A stretch of DNA of 8,574 nucleotides, from the NCBI GenBank assembly GCA_964604155.1, contig CAZRXY010000148.1, positions 1-8,574 on the forward strand. The letters are read 5' to 3'. A program made the position numbers and the translations under genes. Shown piece after piece: positions 1-6,247 of this stretch; position 1 is the first letter of the stretch, and every line of letters begins with the position of its first letter. The DNA comes from Stygibacter sp964604155. Lineage in GTDB: Bacteria > Cloacimonadota > Cloacimonadia > Cloacimonadales > TCS61. Under the pieces are notes generated by a model. That model worked only from the letters and a program-made list of their open reading frames with translations, was not told where the DNA came from and searched no databases.

Positions 1-2831
1 TCATTTACCTGCTTTTTCAAGTTATCATTGTTTAAATTTCCTGTTTTCAATGTCTCAAATATTATTACTGGCGACAGCCAGTTTCTTTTATCAGTATGCT
101 GCCAGAAATAAAGTGCTGTCCAAGTATCAGCCATAAGTTTATGTTTTATATAACTCTCGCTCTTTTGAAAATCTTCATATTTATTCTTCAACTGGTTGAC
201 CTGTTCCGGTGTATCTTCATCTAAAATGCTCCAGTCCTGCACCAGTTCTTTTTCTATCTTCATATCAATCTTATAATATTTCTGATATTTTGCATAATCT
301 TTCTTAAACTGACGAACTTCTGCTTTATGAGCTAATGCAACTTCTTTTATATCTCCTGTCAGAGGGTTACATACTTCAGGCTCAAAAGGCTGCATCATCA
401 ATTCCGGAGTTGTTCCAATCAGGCTGTTACCACATTTTATGTGATGATCCAGAAAATTCAAAGGTGCGTCATCAGTGGAAGCAGTTATCCAAAGAGAGAC
501 TTTGCATAATTCCACTGCCAGAGGATTCATATCTACTCCATATATACAATGCCTTAGAGCGTCTCGTCTGCCTTTTCTAATTTCCTTATCGCTGGGATAC
601 TCTTCATCACTGCGCAATTGAGCTAATTTCAAACCCAGATATTCAGTAGCAGCAATCAAAAAAGCTCCACTGCCACAAGCAGGATCACATACTTTTAATG
701 AAAGAATTTTCTCTTCGAGAAAATTCAGGGAATGGGGAGGTAGGGAGGTAGGGAAATAGGGAGGTAGGGAATTAGCGAATAGGGCATCAACACTATCCCC
801 TATCTCCCTACTCCCTATCTCCCTACTCCCTATCTCCCCACTCCCTATCTCCCCACTCCCGTCTTCTCCACCTTTATCTTCAAACTCAAAATAAGCGATC
901 GCAGCATTTTTCCAATTTCTGAAGTCATCTTCAGAGCTTCCTGTAATTGATCCATCTTGATCAAGTTTATCTTTTGGCATAATATCAGATGTGTCTCTAA
1001 TTCCTTTAGACTTCCTTGAGATATCCTTAAAAATTGTATATATTCCTTGGTATAATTTCTCCCCCAGCCTTCGGCGATATTTGCCGGGATCGAACTTGCA
1101 GCTCTGCGAATCTGACTTGTCATTCCGAACATTTCTTCTCTGGGAAACATCTTTGTAATGTTGTATGCCATCACTGCTATTTTCATTCCCATCTGCCACA
1201 CTTTCAGATTCTGATAACTCTTTATCTGTTCCATTACTTTCTCCTTCATCTAAAATCTGTAGAACTTCTTCAAGCGAATAGGGAAGTAGGATATCAGAAC
1301 TTAGGGACTCCTCACCATCCCCTATCTTACTACTCCCTATTTCCCTATTCCCTTCTTCTCCACTCCCTATCTCCCCACTCCCCAAAATCTCTTCCACCAG
1401 CGGAACCAATGCCGTCTTCACAAGCTGACTAACCAGTCCCTGATTGGTATAGTAACTCCCAGTAGATTTACGTTCTTTATTATGAATATCAAGGAAAAAC
1501 TGATTTTTGCTGATGGTTTCAGTAATTTTTTTTCTGCCAGACTTATAAACAATTTCAAAGTCCTCTTCTGCAATACTCGGCTGATATTCCAGCAAGCTTT
1601 CATAAATCGAGCCAATTTCCTCAACTCCCATCTCAATATAGCTTATCCTGGCAATAGCTCCATCTCGTTCAAAGGTGGATAGTTTACCAATAAATTGCCT
1701 TATCCCATTATTACTGCATCTTATTCCAGAAAGCAGGTCTATCTGGTCAGGATTAAAAAGCAGTCCATTATAGGCAGGAATTCCCAGATCATTAACTCCC
1801 TGATAAACCATTTGAAATGTTACTTTAAGTCCTTCCCATAAATCAAATTTCTTTTCATCGGTTATGCTTTCCTGTTCATATCTTCTTCTTAATTCACTGA
1901 TACTGTAGCTTTCCAGATACAAACTGTTTTGCATGGGCAACAGATTACGCTGTTCGGCATATAAGAGGAATATAACCCTGTAAACAACCCGTAAAATCTG
2001 ATGATGAAATTTTTCCAAAAGTTTTCTATCTTCTTTTATATCTTTCAGAAAACAAGAATTTCCTTCCAGAAAGCCGTTAGCCAGATATTCAATTGCCTGC
2101 ACCACATTCTGCTGCAGCTTATCGCCAGCTTGAACACCCGCAATAGCACTCTCTTCAAAAAGCTCTTCCAGTATCTGCTTATTATCCTGATTATAAATAA
2201 ACCTGCTGGGATGTAATAACCGGAATAAAAGCCGGAATTCATCAAACAATCTGCTTTCAAAGATCAGTTCCAGGTCAAATTCCACAAATCCTTTCCTGGT
2301 CTGATGATAATAATCTCTTAAGAGGCGAAGACTTTTCCCATTTGTTACTATTCCCCACTTATCAGAACCAAAGTTCAGATAGCTTTGCAATAGATCATGT
2401 GCGCTTTTCTCTCCTCTGCCGCAACCCTTTTCATCCAGTTCCTGATTACAGGAAATCGTATGAACTATTGGGGCATTATCATTTTGCCAACCTCTATGTG
2501 AAAGTTTATATTCCTGATTCCCTGCATTCAATAAACTTCTATTATACTGGAGGTTATAGCCCATAGTTTTAAAGAAAGGCAGCAGCCATTTTTCCCGCAG
2601 TTCACTGATGCTGTATTCAGCCATATTATCCTGGTGCATATCCCAAAGATCAACCAGTCTTTCCCAGTTTGCAGCAATTCTCTTTTCCAGATAACCGTTA
2701 TCCCAGGTTATGTTTTCTCCATACCACCAAAAAGTCTCGGGCTTGCAAAATTTATGTTTACAAAGCGGTTTATGCAGTGATTCCAGGATATATTCAGAAA
2801 GCAGGTTTCCACTTATTTCTATACTTTTCAT
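1..2831 (-). CDS. Eco57I-type adenine-specific DNA methyltransferase, partial at 3' end (class 1 DISARM DrmMI-like)
   Basis: Predicted N6-adenine DNA methyltransferase of the large Eco57I-like kind. One frame is open from ATG at 2831 to base 1 with no stop (943 codons plus two bases), so the C-terminus lies outside the window. Visible features are the N-terminal signature TNGKSLRLLRDY (163-174), TGSYYT (457-462), the SAM-binding motif I DPACGSGAFL (716-725) and GVDMNP (765-770), all typical of the family. The NPPY catalytic motif is expected later and is not seen. Residues about 484-701 are a low-complexity insert encoded by an S23-type element, placed in the variable linker just before motif I. 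The gene starts 10 bases after the helicase stop, and GGTGAT gives a Shine-Dalgarno match overlapping that stop region, so the two are surely co-transcribed. The DISARM assignment rests on gene order and family type. A stand-alone modification or type IIG-like enzyme is the alternative. Confidence 0.9.
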   Translation of the reverse strand, partial: MKSIEISGNLLSEYILESLHKPLCKHKFCKPETFWWYGENITWDNGYLEKRIAANWERLVDLWDMHQDNMAEYSISELREKWLLPFFKTMGYNLQYNRSLLNAGNQEYKLSHRGWQNDNAPIVHTISCNQELDEKGCGRGEKSAHDLLQSYLNFGSDKWGIVTNGKSLRLLRDYYHQTRKGFVEFDLELIFESRLFDEFRLLFRLLHPSRFIYNQDNKQILEELFEESAIAGVQAGDKLQQNVVQAIEYLANGFLEGNSCFLKDIKEDRKLLEKFHHQILRVVYRVIFLLYAEQRNLLPMQNSLYLESYSISELRRRYEQESITDEKKFDLWEGLKVTFQMVYQGVNDLGIPAYNGLLFNPDQIDLLSGIRCSNNGIRQFIGKLSTFERDGAIARISYIEMGVEEIGSIYESLLEYQPSIAEEDFEIVYKSGRKKITETISKNQFFLDIHNKERKSTGSYYTNQGLVSQLVKTALVPLVEEILGSGEIGSGEEGNREIGSSKIGDGEESLSSDILLPYSLEEVLQILDEGESNGTDKELSESESVADGNENSSDGIQHYKDVSQRRNVRNDKSDSQSCKFDPGKYRRRLGEKLYQGIYTIFKDISRKSKGIRDTSDIMPKDKLDQDGSITGSSEDDFRNWKNAAIAYFEFEDKGGEDGSGEIGSGEIGSREIGSREIGDSVDALFANSLPPYFPTSLPPHSLNFLEEKILSLKVCDPACGSGAFLIAATEYLGLKLAQLRSDEEYPSDKEIRKGRRDALRHCIYGVDMNPLAVELCKVSLWITASTDDAPLNFLDHHIKCGNSLIGTTPELMMQPFEPEVCNPLTGDIKEVALAHKAEVRQFKKDYAKYQKYYKIDMKIEKELVQDWSILDEDTPEQVNQLKNKYEDFQKSESYIKHKLMADTWTALYFWQHTDKRNWLSPVIIFETLKTGNLNNDNLKKQVN
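728..860. repeat. Long imperfect inverted repeat at the downstream end of the S23 element
   Basis: On the plus strand, a G-rich arm (about 728-784: GGGAATGGGGAGGTAGGG and similar) faces a C-rich arm (about 796-860) across a loop near 785-795. In RNA this gives a long, partly mismatched hairpin. The same G/C-rich arm could instead pair with the array at 1323-1382 and close off the whole insert. Confidence 0.75.
801..860 (-). repeat. Tandem array, four 15-base units (downstream flank of S23 element)
   Basis: On the minus strand two units read GGGAGTGGGGAGATA (860-846, 845-831) and two read GGGAGTAGGGAGATA (830-816, 815-801). The period is a multiple of three, so in the methyltransferase frame each unit adds a pentapeptide GS(G/R)EI and a change in copy number would not shift the frame. 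The first unit supplies the TAG stop of the S23 gene. Confidence 0.9.
845..1234 (-). CDS. Four-helix-bundle protein, S23 / 23S rRNA IVS family
   Basis: A 129-residue protein of the S23 family found in rRNA intervening sequences. It is an all-helical protein whose molecular role is not established. The family signature is clear: KSYQNLKVWQMGMKIA near the N-terminus, then FGMTSQIRRAASSIPANIAE (36-55), GWGRNYTKEY (56-65) and GSLKELETHL (74-83). I choose ATG at 1234 because AAGGAG lies six bases upstream (1241-1246) and because the family normally begins just before this KSY motif. An ATG five codons earlier (1249) overlaps that ribosome binding site. The stop TAG falls inside the first 15-base repeat unit of the downstream array. 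The ORF lies wholly within the methyltransferase gene, same strand, different frame. It would be translated from the methyltransferase mRNA through its own ribosome binding site. Confidence 0.85.
   Translation of the reverse strand: MEQIKSYQNLKVWQMGMKIAVMAYNITKMFPREEMFGMTSQIRRAASSIPANIAEGWGRNYTKEYIQFLRISQGSLKELETHLILCQKINLIKMDQLQEALKMTSEIGKMLRSLILSLKIKVEKTGVGR
1323..1382 (-). repeat. Tandem array, four degenerate 15-base units (upstream flank of S23 element)
   Basis: On the minus strand the units are GGGAGTGGGGAGATA (1382-1368), GGGAGTGGAGAAGAA, GGGAATAGGGAAATA and GGGAGTAGTAAGATA (ending 1323), followed by GGGGAT. This is the same four-unit layout as the array at 801-860 but more diverged. 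A hairpin partner CTACTTCCCTATTCGC lies downstream at about 1274-1289. The 11-base AGCGAATAGGG (plus strand) occurs at 1273-1283 here and at 774-784 in the other flank. Confidence 0.85.
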
Positions 2832-2836
2832 TATTA

Positions 2837-2843
2837 TCACCCT
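2837..2843 (-). promoter_or_regulatory. Ribosome binding site of the methyltransferase gene
   Basis: GGGTGAT on the minus strand overlaps the last bases of the helicase stop codon (TAG) and sits five bases before ATG 2831. It matches the 3' part of the extended Shine-Dalgarno sequence (GGTGAT). The layout suggests translational coupling between helicase and methyltransferase. Confidence 0.55.
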
Positions 2844-5658
2844 AATATATCAAATTTATTGCCAGTACTTCATATCGGACAAATTCAATTTCATCTATTC
2901 CTTCCATGATTTCCCGCTCTTCGCTTAAAGATAGTTTTTCCAGTAATTTCTTGCGCTCAGCAATCAGTTCTTCTTTACGAAGTTCTGCTTTTTTTATTAT
3001 CTCTGGTTCCCACCATCTTCCTTTCCATACAGTCTCCAAATCTTCAATAATTTCTTCTTTACTGCGTTTTCCCGGAAGTAGTTCTGCTCCTTTTATTCGA
3101 GTATAATCATCATCATCAAGTGCTTCACCTTCATAAAGATCATAACCGGTTTCAAGGATTTCATTTATTAAGGTTTGAGGAGTACTTTTTACCACATAGC
3201 TCAATCGCACGATCAGCTCTAATACGGTAATGTCATTGCCTGAAGCTATTCTATAAGCTATTCTCCCATTCAATTTACCATTTGCTGCTTCCTCTCTGAT
3301 TATTCCCATTAGCCTCACTACCAGATTATGTGATAAGTCTATCAGTTCACAGACCGGAAACCTGGCAGCATGAGCAGGATCAAATGTTACAGGCTCATAC
3401 TCAAACTTACCTCGATATTGCAGTCTTTTATCAATTGCTGTAATTTTGTATTCCTTATTTCTCAATTTATCTATCTTGCAATTATAATGCTTCAAACCAG
3501 AAAGAATAAAATTCTTAATCTCCTCTGCTGAACCAATTGTAGCTGCTGTTTCTCTGAGCTTTGCCTCTACATCTGGAAGACTTATTTCAGTATGTCCATA
3601 AAAACTATCGCTTAATATCTGCTGAATACTCTCTTCATCTACACTGCTGGTTTCCTGAAACTGCAAATCCTGCTTTTCCATTTGTTCAAATATATCTAAT
3701 TGTCCACTATCAGTTGCAGGTTTTATTACTTCCATTCCTGCTTCCTGCAATAGATTAATGATATGGCTTTCATTTTCCAGGAATGGAGGAGCAAATCCAT
3801 AATCGTCTCTTATCTGCTCTGTTTTTCTGATAATTATGCTTAATACCAGATGCTCAATGGAATTATTGGCAATAATCTGTCTTATATATACCTTATCTTC
3901 CTGTTGTCCAAATCTATCTATTCTTCCGTTTCTTTGCTCAAGCCTGTTGGGATTCCAGGGTAATTCGTAATGAACCATCATATTGCAGAGATGCTGCAGA
4001 TTCATCCCTTCTGATATGCAGTCAGTGGCTATCAGTATCCCCTTTTCTATTGTGCTGAATTCTTCCAGTACTTCTTTGCGTCTGGCATTATTCATTTCTC
4101 CATGTATCGACAATATCATGTAATCTTTAAAAGCTGGTTCCAGATTACTGCTCAAATAACCCAGTGTGTCTTTGTAACGAGTAAAGATGATTAACTTGGA
4201 ATTATACCTGAATAGCTCTGGCAGAACTTCATCAGTTAATTTTTTCAATCTACTGTCTTTTGCAGGAGTAAGTTTTTTTGCCAGTGATAGTAATTTTTCC
4301 AGTAAAGTAATCTCGTATTCCGTAAGAGCTTCTTTAAAGCTGCTGACTTCTAATCTGCGTCCTGCCTCTTCTATTGTGGAGCTTTCCAAGTCATCATATT
4401 CTCGTATTATTGTTGATGCTTCATTCCCCTTGATCTCAGTTTCTATTTGTCCACTTTTTAGCTTTCTGATCCTTCTTTCTAATGAAATAATTATAGCATC
4501 CGGTGAGCTCAATGCTCTTTTACGAAGATGAAGAATCAAAAAATTGATCATCATTAATGCTTCCCGACCTGCTTTTATCCCTGCCAAAAGCATCTTGCCG
4601 TATTCTATGATCAAATTTTGCACTTCAATTTCAGTTTTATGTAATTGATTTATCAGGCACTCTCGCTTATCACGCTCTGGGAATGGATTAAAGCTGTTTG
4701 CTTCACTTTTTAACCATTCCACAACATCATGTCTGGTTCGTTGACATACATGCTTATTCGCAGTATGCTTATTAATAATTTGATCCTCACCTCTGATAAT
4801 TCCACAATCCAAACTGTCTAACAAGCTGCAGAAACTGTCATGGTATCCATTATGTGGCGTTGCCGTTAATAATAACAAATGTTGTGTTTTTGCTGCTATT
4901 TTACTTAGGAATTCCCATCTCTGCATTGTGGAACTGTTTCCTTTGCTATTATGAGGCATAGCACATAGGTGTGCTTCATCTATCACAACCATATCCCAGT
5001 TATAATTCAGTATCTCATTTCTATTTTTTAGTTGTTTTGCATAATCAATGCTCGTTATCAGATTATTATAATAATCCCAGGGACTCATACCTGCCGGCAG
5101 TTCCCTCTCCAGATACCGCCTATGCATACTGCTGATTATCTTGAAATTTAACCTGAAGTGATCTTCCATTGCTTCCTGCCACTGCTCTCTCAAGCTTGCC
5201 GGTGTGATTATCAGTATTTTCCTGATGAGATGCCTGTAAATCAATTCACTTAGTATTAATCCTGCTTCTATAGTTTTTCCCAATCCCACATCATCCGCAA
5301 TCAGCATACGAACTCTAAGTTCTCTGAGAGCCATTACCACCGGTACAAGCTGATAATTTGTAGGTATTATGCTGCTCCTTTGTAAACTTACAAAAGGAGA
5401 AGAACCATGCAGCATGTATAGTTTTTCTGCCTGCAAATACAACGACTGGTTGGCAGGATCACCTATCTGATTCTCTGAAGGTAATACCTGAGCATATTTT
5501 TCAATTCTTTCAAGCGGCATATAAAATCTGCGCTGCTGAGTTTCATAACTGTCTATAGCTGTTGCCTGCACCTCACTTCTATATAGCCTGTCAACACGCC
5601 ATAATCGCTCTCTGAGTCTTATTATATCCCCTGCCTGAATTGCTGGATTATTGTTCAC
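2842..5658 (-). CDS. SNF2-family helicase/ATPase (class 1 DISARM DrmD-like)
   Basis: A 938-residue superfamily 2 ATPase of the SNF2/RapA type, expected to translocate on DNA in the cytoplasm. All helicase motifs are present in order: Q-like NYQLVPVVMAL (101-111), Walker A DDVGLGKT (122-129), Ia ITPASLREQW (151-160), DEAH (227-230), TATPHNG (265-271), motif IV LIIFTRY (489-495), motif V ATDCISEG (544-551) and motif VI QRNGRIDRFGQ (575-585). The N-terminal ~60 residues (GDIIRLRERLWRV and FYMPLERI) form a small beta-rich region typical of this defence-type subfamily. The C-terminal third has no motif I know. The start is GTG at 5658, since an in-frame stop lies 10 codons upstream with no ATG between. 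Only a weak AGGCAG precedes it, but the GTG overlaps the stop of a possible small ORF (GTGA). The methyltransferase follows after 10 bases. Paired with an Eco57I-type enzyme, drmD is the best fit; another SNF2-plus-methylase defence system is possible. Confidence 0.93.
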   Translation of the reverse strand: MNNNPAIQAGDIIRLRERLWRVDRLYRSEVQATAIDSYETQQRRFYMPLERIEKYAQVLPSENQIGDPANQSLYLQAEKLYMLHGSSPFVSLQRSSIIPTNYQLVPVVMALRELRVRMLIADDVGLGKTIEAGLILSELIYRHLIRKILIITPASLREQWQEAMEDHFRLNFKIISSMHRRYLERELPAGMSPWDYYNNLITSIDYAKQLKNRNEILNYNWDMVVIDEAHLCAMPHNSKGNSSTMQRWEFLSKIAAKTQHLLLLTATPHNGYHDSFCSLLDSLDCGIIRGEDQIINKHTANKHVCQRTRHDVVEWLKSEANSFNPFPERDKRECLINQLHKTEIEVQNLIIEYGKMLLAGIKAGREALMMINFLILHLRKRALSSPDAIIISLERRIRKLKSGQIETEIKGNEASTIIREYDDLESSTIEEAGRRLEVSSFKEALTEYEITLLEKLLSLAKKLTPAKDSRLKKLTDEVLPELFRYNSKLIIFTRYKDTLGYLSSNLEPAFKDYMILSIHGEMNNARRKEVLEEFSTIEKGILIATDCISEGMNLQHLCNMMVHYELPWNPNRLEQRNGRIDRFGQQEDKVYIRQIIANNSIEHLVLSIIIRKTEQIRDDYGFAPPFLENESHIINLLQEAGMEVIKPATDSGQLDIFEQMEKQDLQFQETSSVDEESIQQILSDSFYGHTEISLPDVEAKLRETAATIGSAEEIKNFILSGLKHYNCKIDKLRNKEYKITAIDKRLQYRGKFEYEPVTFDPAHAARFPVCELIDLSHNLVVRLMGIIREEAANGKLNGRIAYRIASGNDITVLELIVRLSYVVKSTPQTLINEILETGYDLYEGEALDDDDYTRIKGAELLPGKRSKEEIIEDLETVWKGRWWEPEIIKKAELRKEELIAERKKLLEKLSLSEEREIMEGIDEIEFVRYEVLAINLIY

Positions 5659-5846
5659 AATGAACTGCCTGATAACTTTACATCAATTCCTGACTTGATG
5701 TAATGCATTTTATTTAATGCAAAAAAAATAAACTTATCACTTAATCTTAACATAATAATCTCTGATCCTCCAGTCTCCAACTTTATATAAATCTTATCGG
5801 TTACAAACAGTAAATTTATTACAATTAAGGCAAGGAATATTTTAAT
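5655..5846 (-). CDS. Possible small AUG-less ORF with hydrophobic N-terminus ahead of the helicase
   Basis: This frame is open from 5876 to the TGA at 5657-5655, and that TGA overlaps the helicase start as GTGA, the usual form of translational coupling. A very strong Shine-Dalgarno (AGGAGG, 5855-5850) precedes it, but no ATG, GTG or TTG follows at proper spacing. The nearest codons are ATT (5846, three bases after AGGAGG) and ATA (5840, nine bases after). Read from ATT it would give 63 residues beginning with a signal-like hydrophobic stretch, KIFLALIVINLLFV. Canonical starts occur only later (TTG 5780, ATG 5753), the latter leaving 32 residues. It may be a degenerate leader peptide, a rare-start ORF, or simply open by chance in AT-rich DNA. 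Confidence 0.22.
   Translation of the reverse strand: MKIFLALIVINLLFVTDKIYIKLETGGSEIIMLRLSDKFIFFALNKMHYIKSGIDVKLSGSSL
5678..5703. promoter_or_regulatory. Perfect 9-base inverted repeat in the helicase leader
   Basis: TTACATCAA (5678-5686) and TTGATGTAA (5695-5703) are exact complements separated by eight bases, ending 20 bases upstream of the helicase GTG. The form suits a dimeric repressor site or an RNA hairpin. The core TTACATCA also occurs in the toxin leader at 7817-7824. Confidence 0.5.
5704..5721. promoter_or_regulatory. 6-base inverted repeat directly next to the 9-base repeat
   Basis: TGCATT (5704-5709) and AATGCA (5716-5721) with a six-base spacer abut the 5678-5703 repeat. On the minus strand a run of eight T precedes the hairpin rather than following it, so this is not a rho-independent terminator of the leftward transcript. 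A role as operator or leader structure is inferred. Confidence 0.35.
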
Positions 5847-5859
5847 TTCCCTCCTTAAT
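5824..5859 (-). promoter_or_regulatory. Hairpin overlapping an ORF stop and a strong Shine-Dalgarno
   Basis: On the minus strand ATTAAGG (5859-5853) pairs with CCTTAAT (5830-5824), and GGAA/TTCC extends the stem inside. The stem takes up AGGAGG (5855-5850) and the stop of the 114-codon ORF. There is no T tract after it, so it is a poor rho-independent terminator. It could limit ribosome access or stabilise the upstream mRNA. Confidence 0.4.
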
Positions 5860-6199
5860 CTTGATGCTTTTCCAATTTAACATCAAGTTTAGACTCCTCG
5901 ACCCAGCCTGGCATTCTGTCATATATAAAATAGGGACTATTTGATGTTATCCCCGATACAAGATAAACTTTTCTCTGTAAATCATATTTCAAATAATAAT
6001 AGTATTTGGGATAAGTTTCGTAAAAACCATGTCTATTGAAACTAAATACTTCCAATTCAAGTTGAATTAATGAATCTTTATCTTTTTTCGCTTTGATAAC
6101 AAAATTATCATACATAACGTCACTGATCTGTGATACATTATATGTTTCTTTCATTTTGTCCAATTTTTCTTTGGGATATACTTTTGAAGCTGAAAGCAA
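5855..6199 (-). CDS. Hypothetical protein, 114 codons, probably a 5'-truncated remnant
   Basis: I do not recognise this family. The product is hydrophilic and protein-like, rich in Lys and Tyr (YPKYYYYLKYDL about 64-75; MPGWVEESKLDVKLEK near the C-terminus). It has no membrane segment or catalytic motif I can name. The start is weak: TTG at 6199 has no Shine-Dalgarno, and the next ATG (6154) has none either. The frame is the same as that of the antitoxin gene upstream and is open right back to its stop TAA (6250-6248), with protein-like sequence (VSQLKCGHFFWLDLL) before the TTG. This suggests the tail of a larger gene whose front was lost when the toxin-antitoxin pair arrived, or a readthrough extension. 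It reads in the same direction as its neighbours and could be co-transcribed with them. Confidence 0.45.
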   Translation of the reverse strand: MLSASKVYPKEKLDKMKETYNVSQISDVMYDNFVIKAKKDKDSLIQLELEVFSFNRHGFYETYPKYYYYLKYDLQRKVYLVSGITSNSPYFIYDRMPGWVEESKLDVKLEKHQD

Positions 6200-6247
6200 A
6201 TCAAGCCAGAAAAAATGCCCACACTTCAGCTGAGAAACTTCAATTAT

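Larger units (their letters stand above)
729..1382 (-). mobile_element. IVS-like insert carrying an S23 four-helix-bundle gene, inside the methyltransferase gene
   Basis: A segment of about 654 bases separates two stretches of ordinary methyltransferase sequence (ending near residue L483 and resuming near N703). On the minus strand it reads: four 15-base GGGAGT-type units, GGGGAT, a short loop, CCCTATTCGCT; then the S23 ORF; then four more 15-base units, GGGGAT, a loop, CCCTATTCGCT and a C-rich arm complementary to the units. The outer ends are imperfect inverted repeats: GGGGAGTGGGGAGATAGGGA at one end against GGGAATGGGGAGGTAGGGA at the other. S23 ORFs with complementary ends are known from intervening sequences in 23S rRNA genes. 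Here the host is a protein gene and its frame stays open throughout. Boundaries are inferred from composition and could be off by some bases. No target duplication is obvious. Confidence 0.7.

Noticed and set aside
895..902. GCGATCGC palindrome resembling the cyanobacterial HIP1 motif
   Set aside because: A single copy inside coding sequence in an AT-rich window; nothing else suggests cyanobacteria.
728..1382. Repeats flanking the S23 gene as a CRISPR array
   Set aside because: The 15-base units are directly tandem with no unique spacers, and there are no cas genes.
1034..1432. 132-codon plus-strand open frame across the S23 insert
   Set aside because: It is antisense to both the S23 gene and the methyltransferase, has no ribosome binding site, and reads as low-complexity Ser/Pro/Leu at its end because it translates the C-rich repeats.
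4187..4531. 114-codon plus-strand open frame inside the helicase gene
   Set aside because: It is antisense to a strongly supported helicase, has no ribosome binding site, and its Ser/Leu/Ile-rich composition is typical of a shadow frame.
5704..5730. Hairpin next to an A/T run as a rho-independent terminator
   Set aside because: For the leftward transcript the T run comes before the hairpin, and no rightward gene ends here, so the order is wrong for a terminator.
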